Shown in pieces: positions 34,154-41,549 of a DNA stretch of 64,000 nucleotides (its first letter is position 1; the number at the start of each line of letters is the position of its first letter). The DNA comes from DATAXP01 sp963708675 (GTDB taxonomy: Bacteria; Planctomycetota; Planctomycetia; Pirellulales; PNKZ01). Location of the stretch: assembly GCA_963708675.1 (NCBI GenBank), contig CAVPTO010000003.1, positions 5,580,001-5,644,000 on the forward strand, in the 5' to 3' direction. The notes under the pieces are model-generated. The model made no database searches and had not been told where the DNA came from. It saw nothing but the letters and a program-made list of their open reading frames with translations. The translations under genes were made by a program, and so were the position numbers.

Positions 34154-35536
34154 TGAGTCGACGGTGGTTGAACCGGAATACGAGCTGGTGCCGTCGAGTA
34201 CGAGCGTTCCGAAGCCAGTCTTGTCGATCACCACGCCGGCGTTGCTCGTTCCGTCGTTGTTGCCGATGGCTGGTGTAAAGGTGAGCGTCTGACCCGAGCT
34301 GATGTTGAAGCTCGTCGTTGTGCCGGCCATCAAGAAAATGTCGTTGCCGTTGGTCGAGCCATTGCCGCCGCCTGCATTGCCGAGACCGCCGGTAACGGTG
34401 TTGCCTGAAAAGTTCGTGGCATCGATGACGGTAATCGTGGCGCCATTGGCTACGAAGATCGCACCACCGAACGCCGCGCCGCCAGCGCCGCCATTGGCAT
34501 TGACGTTACTGGCTGCATTTCCACCGCCAAAGCCTCCGACGCCTCCGGTCGCGCCGCCTCCGCCTCCGCCGCCGAACCCACCATTGCCGCCAACGCCGTA
34601 ATTGCTTGGTGAGCCGCCACCCCCTCCGAAGCCGCCGTTGCCTCCGGTATCGCTACTTGCTCCGCCTCCTCCTCCTCCGAATCGTCCACCCTGGCCTCCA
34701 TCGCCGCCACCGCCGCCAAACAATCCGCCAGTTCCTCCTGGAGTGCCATAGATATACGATCCTGATCCACCGCCGCCGCCACCAACTCCGGCGGCCGCGC
34801 CGGGATTTCCATTAGTTCCACCCGCACCACCGTTTTGCGAACCCGCTGCACCGCCCGAATCGCCGTTAGTGCCATTTCCCGTCGTTCCGCCACCACCACC
34901 GCCGATTCCGGTGCCAAAGCCAGCTACGCTCGTGCCGTTGCCGCCATTGCCGAGTTCGCCGCCACCACCGCCGCCAGTTCCCGCGCCACCGCCACCATTT
35001 CCATACAAACCGCCACCGCCGCCGCGAAGTCCGCCAGGGCCGTTGCCACCAAGGCCGCCACCTCCGGCTCCGGTGGATCCACCATTGCCGCCGATCGCTG
35101 CGTTGTCGCTGAAGTTGACGTTGTGAATGGTCAGATTCGCGCCCGAGTCGACGAACACCGCAGCGCCTGCACCCATGCCGCCGCCTGCGCCATTGCCGCC
35201 GTGAGCTTGAGCATTGGTGATCGTGAGATCCTGCATCGAGACGTTGCCGCTCTCGACAAAGAACGGACGATACGCGCCGTTACCATTAATCACGAAGCCA
35301 TTGCCGACGACAGTCAGCGAACCGGTCGTGGTGATGGCCAGCACTTGCTGACTCATCGTGAAGCTGTTGCTGAGGATGATGCGATCGCTGGAGGTTGGCG
35401 CGGCGTCGATCGACTGAATGGCGTTGTAGAACGTCGCCGAGTTGGTGACTGTGTAGTCAGTCGCGCGTGCGAGGTCGCACAGCATCCATGCCGCAATGAC
35501 CGCAAAGACAACAGATTGGAGAGATCGGCGCTGCAT
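32483..35536 (-). CDS. Giant Gly-rich autotransporter adhesin-like protein 3 (mosaic)
   Basis: 1017 aa from ATG 35536 with signal peptide (SVVFAVIAAWMLCDLARA). Head and glycine-rich passenger resemble copy 2 (shared AHGGNGAGGGMGAGAAVFVDS-like stretch, YIYG insert), while residues ~461-1017, including the whole barrel, are identical to copy 1. The join lies in the autotransporter-repeat region (STLAGPMTVNSGG onward). So this gene looks like a recombinant of its two neighbours by gene conversion or unequal crossing-over. Its upstream region again resembles that of copy 1. Likely function is surface adhesion or cell-envelope interaction, inferred from architecture. Confidence 0.88.
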   Translation of the reverse strand: MQRRSLQSVVFAVIAAWMLCDLARATDYTVTNSATFYNAIQSIDAAPTSSDRIILSNSFTMSQQVLAITTTGSLTVVGNGFVINGNGAYRPFFVESGNVSMQDLTITNAQAHGGNGAGGGMGAGAAVFVDSGANLTIHNVNFSDNAAIGGNGGSTGAGGGGLGGNGPGGLRGGGGGLYGNGGGGAGTGGGGGGELGNGGNGTSVAGFGTGIGGGGGGTTGNGTNGDSGGAAGSQNGGAGGTNGNPGAAAGVGGGGGGSGSYIYGTPGGTGGLFGGGGGDGGQGGRFGGGGGGASSDTGGNGGFGGGGGSPSNYGVGGNGGFGGGGGGGATGGVGGFGGGNAASNVNANGGAGGAAFGGAIFVANGATITVIDATNFSGNTVTGGLGNAGGGNGSTNGNDIFLMAGTTTSFNISSGQTLTFTPAIGNNDGTSNAGVVIDKTGFGTLVLDGTSSYSGSTTVDSGTLVVNSTLAGPMTVNSGGTLMGVGTVGDTTISTGGTIYPGIVGAPLTINGSFTQSTGTTYSAEVSPTDSDKIIVNGHATIQSGTTFNIVLDPGTYTAGTHYVVLTASGGISGTYTNTIMPSPGTGLFFSLIYDPNDIQLIINDPPSASFASFAQTFNQWQVGTALDTISPSATGGMSTLVMQLEGLSSNQIPGALNQLAGDIYPSIASIELQTTTTWLQLISNRLGAKVRVYEPSQGFVVNEKGTSNDPDAEVYLVSYQPSNSAYGAPMRMSFRQATRPLWSAWTQGYGLGGNVASNGNAGALNYGLGGTTFGIDRWLGERTLVGVLGGYAGSSANNVLVPGRSSINGYQVGLYGMHCRDYVYLSNIDAYSNDTYDATRQISIGTINGTAKSNTFSNQWAHYSELGATFTGASVRLQPFGGIQYIYLDQNAFGETGVTPANLNVSQQITNSVRGSAGARLSWLGSIGNVRVIPVVHGRYQREWGDGTRLVTSSFTGAPTVAFNTTGNTLGRDFGLFGLGLTAMITPRTSLYGGYDLQVASRYAANMGSAGFQFRW

Positions 35537-35588
35537 GAAGCGTGAAACGCGTTAAGGTAGCCCACGGGTGTACTATCTTGGTGTCGTC

Positions 35589-35650
35589 ATGCTAGCGACC
35601 GAAAATCTTGCCGGATGCGATTGTCCGTTAAAGTCAACGCAGCTTGACAG
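35589..35650 (-). promoter_or_regulatory. Conserved upstream element of autotransporter 3
   Basis: Homologous to 29110-29172: the ATGCTAGCGACCG block and GTCAACGCAGCTTGAC block are retained, while the longer inverted repeat has decayed (only CCGGA / TCCG still pair). A shared promoter or 5' leader is inferred from conservation outside the coding region. Confidence 0.4.
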
Positions 35651-35707
35651 GCTTCCAGAGGAGCTTCGATAAAGCCACTTCCCCGAAGCGCCGCGAGGGC
35701 AAGGCAA

Positions 35708-36699
35708 ATGACGTTCGATCCACGCAACGACGTACCAACGCTCGAAATACTGAGCCCGCCGGTGGCGGACTACGCGTACTTCCAAGGTTGCGAGGCTCCG
35801 TTCGATCCGAAGGCGACTGCTTACTCGCCGGTCAATGCGTGGTGGTTGGCTGAAGCGGCGTCGCTTGCCTACGGTGACGTGACGTTCATCAAGAATCGTT
35901 TCGAGCGGAGCGACTTGCTCAGGCGACAGAGCATGCAATGGGAGATGATCACCAGCGGCGACGACACGGCCGGTTTCGTAATGCACAACGACGACGTGGC
36001 GATCGCGGTTTTCCGTGGCACACGCGTGTTGGGACTTCAAGATCCGCTCACGCTCAAGGCGTCGGTCACGCCGGTGCTGCGCGATGTGATCACCGATGGT
36101 CGTTTTCCGTTAACGTCGTTCGACCCCGGGTGCGTGCATCTCGGGTTTGCCGAGGCGTTCCAGTTGTTGAGTCCAACGCTGATGCCGCGGCTCGAGCAAC
36201 TCAACGACGGCAAACGTTCGATATGGTTCGCCGGGCACAGTCTCGGCGGAGCACTAGCAACCGTCGCCGCTGCGCGTTTCGGACTCGGCCGCTGCAACGG
36301 GCTGTACACGTTCGGCAGTCCGCGCGTCGGCGATGCCGAGTTCTGCGCCCGTTCAAAGGTCATCGTTGTTTCCGCGTCGTGCATCACGACGACATCGTCG
36401 CACGCATCCCGCCGCCGATTCGCTACGGCCACGTCGGCCAACTCGTGTACATCGCGCGCGACGGTTCGGTCGAACCTCACGCCGACGAGCAACAGATCAC
36501 CGACATTTTTCTCGGTCAATTCGATTGGGCGTCGATCGTCACGAGTGCCGTTCGGCACTTGCAGGACATGGTCACGGTGTTCACGCACGGTCTGCCGGCG
36601 CGCATTCTCGACGTTCGCATTCCACGCGCGCCGATCACCGATCACGCGCCGATTTACTATGCGAGCTTTCTGAAAGAAGCGGCGGCGCAAGGCGCATGA
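35708..36699 (+). pseudogene. Class 3 lipase, frame broken by 1-nt deletion near 36351
   Basis: The first frame (from ATG 35708, AAGG upstream) encodes a lipase_3 alpha/beta hydrolase with oxyanion-side VAIAVFRGT, nucleophile motif AGHSLGGALATV and FGSPRVGD. At GCCCGTTC (36348-36355) the frame fails. One base restored there leads into the other frame, which supplies the rest of the domain: FRVVHHDDIVARIP with the catalytic His-Asp region, ending at 36699. The joined protein would be 330 aa with a full Ser-Asp-His triad, acting on lipid esters. There is no signal peptide. Marked as broken because the sequence as given cannot make it, though a sequencing deletion is more likely than decay. Confidence 0.8.
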
Positions 36700-36727
36700 A
36701 AAAGCCCACGGACGGCTGTCCGTGGGC
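36697..36727 (-). terminator. Rho-independent terminator (repeat family copy 3)
   Basis: On the minus strand a 10-bp stem GCCCACGGAC / GTCCGTGGGC with a 4-nt loop is followed by a T run. It closes the oxidoreductase gene that ends at 36763 and overlaps the end of the convergent lipase gene. Confidence 0.9.
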
Positions 36728-36762
36728 TTGGATGAAGCGATTGAGTTTCTGCTTCTGGCGGA

Positions 36763-38264
36763 TTAACCCGCGACGTCCTTTTGCTTCTCCGGCGGAACGC
36801 CCTTCTTCCACGGTCCGCCGAGGCTCATGTACTCCGGCGCTTGCAGCGTGCTGCCGGTGTCGCCAGCGGCCCAGCCGGGAACGTGCTTCGGCTTGGCACG
36901 CGCCTTCGACATGGCTTCCCACTTCTTGCTCCACGAGCCATCGGCTTCGCGAACGGTGCGAGTCTCCTTGTCAAAGAAGTAGACCTTGCCTTCGCGATAG
37001 CTCTGCGCACCATGTTGACCGTCGTGATGGCGGCCGCTCCGAGGTCGGGCGGATTGTTGCAGAACTGCTGATCGTTCTTGTCGATCGCAGCCAACCAGTT
37101 GCGGAAGTGCAAGAGCGTCGTATCGCCCTTCTTGACGCCTTCGCCCTTATCGTCGTCAGCTTGGATCGTTTCGTCTTCGATCTTGCTGTTGAGCGTCACT
37201 TGCTTGCGCTCGGCAACGAAATTAAAGTCGGTGAACTGCTCGCCGTTGCCGAACTCGAAGGCGCCGAAGTGCCCGCGAATCACTTGCTTGATGCGCGAGT
37301 TCTCGTTGCACATCGTCGCGGTGATCAGGCCTTGGCAGCCTTCATCGTAATCGGCAACCACCGTCGCCACGTCCGGCACGTCGCGGGTATCGTACTCGAG
37401 ATAGATGCCGCCTGCACCGACCACACGAGCCGGGAAGCGAAGCCCCGTGGCCTTCAACATGCTCGTCGTGCGGTGCACGAACAAGTCGGTGAACATGCCC
37501 GAGCCGAATGGCCAATAGCATCGCCACTGAGCGTACACGGCGCGATCGAAGTCCATCATCGGCGCGAGGCCTTCTTCGACGCCGAGCCAGCGCTTCCAAT
37601 CGATTGTCTTCGGCGACATGTCGGTTGTGAGCTTGTAGTAGCGCCATTGGCCGACGTTCGAGTTGCGGAAGTACTCGGTCTGGAAACCAAGCACCTTGCC
37701 GAGCTTGCCTTGGTCGATCAACTCGCGGGCTTGATCCCAAACCTTGAGGCTCGTCGATTGCACACCGACCTGCATGATCTTGCCGGTCGACCGCCAGGTG
37801 TCGACGACGTTCATGGCTTCGATGACTTGCTTGGTCATCGGCTTTTCGCAGTAGACGTGCTTGCCTGCCTTGAGTGCGTCGATCGTCTGCTTCGCATGCC
37901 AGTGATCGGGAGTGCCGATGCAGACGGCATCGACTTTGTCGCCGGCGAGCATGTCGCGATAGTCGGGATAACGGCCCGGCTCGACGCCGGTTTCATCCTT
38001 GATAAAGTCGCAGACCTTGTCTTCTTGTTCCTTGTAGACTTCGCTGACACCGACGAGGTCGATGTTCGCGCCTTCCTTCTTTAGCTTGGCGAGACTCTTG
38101 ACGTGCGCGCCGAAGCCGCGACCGCCGGGGCCGATGAAGCCGATGCGAAGGCGTTCGTTAGCGCCGTAAGCGCGGGCAGCAGCGGGAGCGGCGATGATCG
38201 TGGCGGCTGCCGCGCCGGCGGCTGCCGTCTTCACGAAGTCGCGTCGCGATACGTTAGTGTCCAT
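36763..38264 (-). pseudogene. Tat-exported Gfo/Idh/MocA oxidoreductase, frame broken near 37011
   Basis: Start ATG 38264 has AGGAGA upstream and a Tat signal (SRRDFVKTAAAGAAAAT). The Rossmann motif RIGFIGPGGRG, the HVYCEKPMT motif (intact EKP) and WHAKQTI region identify the family; the body is the ~430-500-residue planctomycete type. At GCACCATG (37007-37014) the frame shifts: one missing base separates VNM from the expected GAQSYREGKVYFF continuation, which runs in the other frame to TAA 36763-36765. Uncorrected, translation would continue to 36825 with a nonsense tail. The repaired product is ~500 aa, an exported NAD(P)-dependent sugar or polyol oxidoreductase. Confidence 0.85.
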
Positions 38265-38383
38265 AGACGAGATTCTCCTGCAGGAACGATGTAGGCGGGG
38301 GGTTGCGGTCGATGCCCTGTGCAGCGCGGCATTGTAATCTGCCGCCGCGCAGCGTGCATCTATGTCGGGCGTGAAAAATCTCC

Positions 38384-38410
38384 CATAAAGCCGCGACCGG
38401 TGGTCGCGCC
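38384..38410. repeat. REP-like palindrome, copy 1
   Basis: A CATAAAGC leader followed by a CGCGACC-GGT-GGTCGCG type hairpin. A second copy in inverted orientation lies at 38474-38499 and a third at 40816-40841, near a REP-associated transposase gene. Confidence 0.7.
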
Positions 38411-38426
38411 GCCACCCCCGCGCAAC

Positions 38427-38457
38427 AAAAAAGCCCGCGGACGGGGCGTCCGTGGGC
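38427..38457 (-). terminator. Rho-independent terminator (repeat family copy 4)
   Basis: Minus-strand stem GCCCACGGAC / GTCCGCGGGC (one G-T) with a 5-nt loop, followed by six T residues, 40 bp after the protein kinase stop. It sits between two inverted REP-like palindromes. Confidence 0.88.
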
Positions 38458-38473
38458 TTGGATGTGATGCAGA

Positions 38474-38499
38474 GCGCGACCACCGGTCGCGGCGTTATG
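38474..38499. repeat. REP-like palindrome, copy 2 (inverted)
   Basis: Reverse complement of the element at 38384-38410, with one substitution in the leader. It abuts the stop codon of the protein kinase gene. Together with copy 1 it flanks the terminator at 38427-38457. Confidence 0.7.
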
Positions 38500-39603
38500 T
38501 TATTCCAGCTCTTCGAGCCACAGGCGAATCTCGTTCTCGTACTCGCTGGCGAGGTCGCCCTTCACCAACTGGCGGTGGAAGCTGGCGGCGCCTTCCTTCA
38601 GCAGGTCGGCGGCCTCGGCACTGGGGAACCGGCACATCGGGTCCGGGGCGATCATGCTGCGAACGAGGTTCATCAGCAGCTCGCTCTTCACCACCTCGCG
38701 CGGCAGCCGCTCGGGCAACTTCGCCACGAGGTTACGCTTGGCCTCCATCAGGTCGCGATACGTGCTGATGCCCGCGAAGCACGGTGTGCCCGAGAGCATT
38801 TCGATCAGCACGTAACCCATGCTGCACAGGTCGCTACGCGGGCTGGTGCCGTTGCCTTCGAGTACTTCGGGAGCCGAGTAGGCAGGCGTGCAGCTGCGAC
38901 GTGTCGGGGCGTCTTCCAAGTCGAATGCCGAGCCGATGTCGATGATCTTCGCGTTGCCCGTGCGCTTGAGCATGATGTTCGACGGCTTCAGGTCGCCGTG
39001 AACGATCCCCTCGCGATGCAGAGCAGCCAACGCCGCCAGACATTCACGCAGCACAGCGATCGCAATGCCCGGCTTGAGCCGAGGTTGTGCCGGACCAGTA
39101 GTGACGATGACGTTGTTGATGTACTCCCAGCGACGATTCGAGACGCGGCTCTTCACCTGGTCGTACATCGCGTGCGTCAGCAGACGGCTCAGGTCGAAAC
39201 CGTCGACCCATTCCATCTCCATGATGCGGATGCGGTTCCGCTCGACGAAGTTGTGAACGTCGAGCAGGTTGTCTTGTTGAATCTGCGCGACGCGGGCCGC
39301 GACGTGGGCGATGCGCGACATCGCTTCTTCGTACGCCCGAGCGTCTTCGTACGGGTCGGGGCTAAAAATCTTGACGGCCACGGGCAACGTGAAGCAATCC
39401 GTCCCGCGACGCTCGGTCAGATAAACGACCCCCTGCCCTCCCGCCCCGAGAAGCCGCGACAGCTTCAAGTGTTCGGTCCAGCACAGGCGTTGTCGTTCGA
39501 CGAGTTCTTCGTAGCGGGCAAGAAGAAGCTGCGGCGACTTCGCTTGGCGGTTGCCATCGAAGTTCAGAGTCGCCGAGCCAGTGAGAAACGTCGTGTTCGA
39601 CAT
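38500..39603 (-). CDS. Serine/threonine protein kinase (eukaryote-like, soluble)
   Basis: 367 aa from ATG 39603, preceded by AAAGGA. Kinase subdomains in order: glycine loop GAGGQGVVY, invariant Lys in VAVKIF, catalytic loop HGDLKPSN (Gly in place of the Arg of HRD), metal-binding DIGS (in place of DFG), and the APE-like SAPEVLEGNG. All residues needed for catalysis are present; the HGD and DIG variants usually mean activation-loop-independent activity. There is no transmembrane segment or extracellular sensor, and the short N- and C-terminal extensions carry no known domain. It could phosphorylate targets read by the FHA activator in this window, which is inference only. Confidence 0.9.
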   Translation of the reverse strand: MSNTTFLTGSATLNFDGNRQAKSPQLLLARYEELVERQRLCWTEHLKLSRLLGAGGQGVVYLTERRGTDCFTLPVAVKIFSPDPYEDARAYEEAMSRIAHVAARVAQIQQDNLLDVHNFVERNRIRIMEMEWVDGFDLSRLLTHAMYDQVKSRVSNRRWEYINNVIVTTGPAQPRLKPGIAIAVLRECLAALAALHREGIVHGDLKPSNIMLKRTGNAKIIDIGSAFDLEDAPTRRSCTPAYSAPEVLEGNGTSPRSDLCSMGYVLIEMLSGTPCFAGISTYRDLMEAKRNLVAKLPERLPREVVKSELLMNLVRSMIAPDPMCRFPSAEAADLLKEGAASFHRQLVKGDLASEYENEIRLWLEELE

Positions 39604-39822
39604 CAAACATCCTTTGTTGCAAACTCATGGCGTGAGAGACCAGCATCCATTCTTCTCATATCTTAGTTACCTGAATGAAGCTCCGTCCATACCGACAATG
39701 GCGTCATCGCCGATTTCGGTACGAGCAAACGAGTTGACGACGATAGCGTCGCGCGAGGTTTTCCCTGATCGTGCGACTCCCACCACCGCTTGCGGTTTCG
39801 CGCTTACCCGTTTGCGCTCGCT

Positions 39823-40803
39823 TCAGTGTGCCGGCAAAACATTCGGTCTCGGGAACCCGAGTCGTTTATCTTCGATGTAGTTCAACAGCGGCAGCTTGGC
39901 GTGCCACTGCCGTAGGTTCTCGCAGAAGAACTCGGTCATGTCGTCAATGCGCCGCGAGCTCTGGCCGCCGACGTGTGGCGTGATGATCACGTTCGGCAGG
40001 TCCCACAGCTTGCTCGTCGGGGGCAGCGGCTCCTCGGCCGTCACGTCGAGCCCCGCTCCCGCAAGTTTTCCGTTCGTGAGCGCCGCCACGAGATCGTTTT
40101 CGACCACGAGCTTGCCGCGGGCCATGTTGATGAGCATCGCTGTCGGCTTCATCAGCCCGAGCGTGCGAGCGTTGATCATGTCACGCGTGGCGTCGACTAG
40201 CGGCGCGGCGAGAATCAAATAATCAACCTGCGGCAGCATTTCGTCGAGTTTGTCGGGCGACCACAGCGACTCGACGTATCCCGGTTTATCCTGCGGGTAG
40301 TAATCGGTCGCGAGGATGCGTGTCTTGAAGATGTGCAGCACGGCAGCCAGCCGTCTGCCGTTGCCACCAAAGCCCAAGAGTCCCACGGTCGATCCGTGAA
40401 TATCGCGCGTCGGGCGGCGGATGAATTCCTTCTTCTGCTGCGCACGGAAGAACGTCGGCAGACTTCGCGCCAGCCCGGCCATGAGTGCCATCGTATGATC
40501 GGCCACCTGGTCGGCCAGCACGCCGCTGGCGCTGGTGACGACGATGTCCGACGCGACAACGCTCAGCACAAGGCAATGGTCCATGCCTGCCGCCGACGAT
40601 TGAATCCATCGCAACCTTCCGCGACGCACGACCGCGTCCCAATCGATGGGACGCTCCTTCGCGTGGCCGCAATAGACGTCGGCCTCGAGAATATCGTCGG
40701 CGATGCGTTGTTGCGTCGAGACGACGATCTCCGCGTCCGGCGCCGCCGCCGCGATTTGTTTCACATGCCGATCTTCGACCGGGTAGCATAAAACGATGCG
40801 CAT
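39823..40803 (-). CDS. D-2-hydroxyacid dehydrogenase family protein
   Basis: 326 aa from ATG 40803 (GGA upstream; the frame is open five codons further). NAD-binding Rossmann motif GLLGFGGNGRRLA lies at ~145-160, preceded by the hallmark helix of the family (ADHTMALMAGLAR). Catalytic Arg is in INMARGKLV, Glu in TAEEPLPP and His in ITPHVGG, so the R-E-H set is complete. Members reduce or oxidise 2-hydroxy acids such as phosphoglycerate, glyoxylate or hydroxypyruvate; the exact substrate is not readable. It precedes the REP-like palindrome and transposase on the same strand with no sign of co-transcription. Confidence 0.88.
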   Translation of the reverse strand: MRIVLCYPVEDRHVKQIAAAAPDAEIVVSTQQRIADDILEADVYCGHAKERPIDWDAVVRRGRLRWIQSSAAGMDHCLVLSVVASDIVVTSASGVLADQVADHTMALMAGLARSLPTFFRAQQKKEFIRRPTRDIHGSTVGLLGFGGNGRRLAAVLHIFKTRILATDYYPQDKPGYVESLWSPDKLDEMLPQVDYLILAAPLVDATRDMINARTLGLMKPTAMLINMARGKLVVENDLVAALTNGKLAGAGLDVTAEEPLPPTSKLWDLPNVIITPHVGGQSSRRIDDMTEFFCENLRQWHAKLPLLNYIEDKRLGFPRPNVLPAH

Positions 40804-40815
40804 GGTTCCATCATA

Positions 40816-40841
40816 CATAAAGCCGCGACCGTTGGTCGCGC
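40816..40841. repeat. REP-like palindrome, copy 3
   Basis: A CATAAAGC leader plus hairpin CGCGACC-GTT-GGTCGCG, almost the same as at 38384 and 38474. It lies 44 bp from the stop codon of the REP-associated transposase gene, on its 3' side. Confidence 0.75.
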
Positions 40842-40884
40842 GTTGGGAACGCTCACGCCGCGAAAAGGCAAGCGATGGACGCCG

Positions 40885-41478
40885 TCAGCGGTGGGGCCAC
40901 CCGTCGTATGGAACCACGAATCGCCACGATTGCGGCGGGAGGTTTGACTTCGCGGGGTTCTCTTCGATGTATGTGATGCGACTTCGCACATCGTCAGGCG
41001 TATAGAGAAACACCGCGTACGGGCGGTTCGACCAGACGCGATGATCGTGCGGAACCCTGCACGTCTCAATCAGCGCTTCGTGTGTCGCGCTAGCGAAGTC
41101 GTCCCAAATCTGTTCATCGCTATTGCGGTGTCGTCTGACGCACAGGTGAATGTGATTCGTCATGACGGCGCACGCCCACACCGTATACGGGCGCATACGC
41201 ACCAGTTTTTCACACGCGTCGCCCAATGCTTGCCTCTTCGCGGCGTCAAACCACAACAGCTCATGCGACAATCTCGGCGCCGCCTCGCGATAGAACTGTC
41301 GCAATTCCTCCCGCGACGGTTGTTCGCGTTTGCGCCCACGGTGAACTTCTCCGAGATCCTCCAGCGCCTCGTTGCGGACGTCTTTCGACCCGCTGCCGCG
41401 AGGGTCATTGGGGAGCCAGTGCCCGTAACCCATGAGGATGACGTGATGCGCGATAACGATCTGGTTGTGCGTTCGCAT
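40885..41478 (-). CDS. REP-associated tyrosine transposase (RAYT, Y1/HUH family)
   Basis: 197 aa from ATG 41478 (an in-frame TTG at 41502 is possible). HUH motif AVMTNHIHLCVR and the downstream tyrosine motif ITYIEENPAKSNL match the RAYT branch of IS200-like Y1 transposases. The N-terminal region shows the usual GHWLPNDPRGSGS block. Such single-copy domesticated enzymes act on REP palindromes and move them, not a full insertion sequence. No terminal repeats enclose the gene. A REP-like palindrome lies just beyond its 3' end and two more are 2.4 kb away, which supports the assignment. Confidence 0.85.
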   Translation of the reverse strand: MRTHNQIVIAHHVILMGYGHWLPNDPRGSGSKDVRNEALEDLGEVHRGRKREQPSREELRQFYREAAPRLSHELLWFDAAKRQALGDACEKLVRMRPYTVWACAVMTNHIHLCVRRHRNSDEQIWDDFASATHEALIETCRVPHDHRVWSNRPYAVFLYTPDDVRSRITYIEENPAKSNLPPQSWRFVVPYDGWPHR

Positions 41479-41549
41479 GACAATTTCACCGCGAAGAGGC
41501 AAGCGAAATATAGCCGCTCGTCCTGAGGGCTGATACGCTGGGAATCGTC

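Noticed and set aside
38452..39666. 404-codon plus-strand frame over the protein kinase
   Set aside because: Opposite strand carries every kinase motif; this frame has none and starts inside a palindrome.
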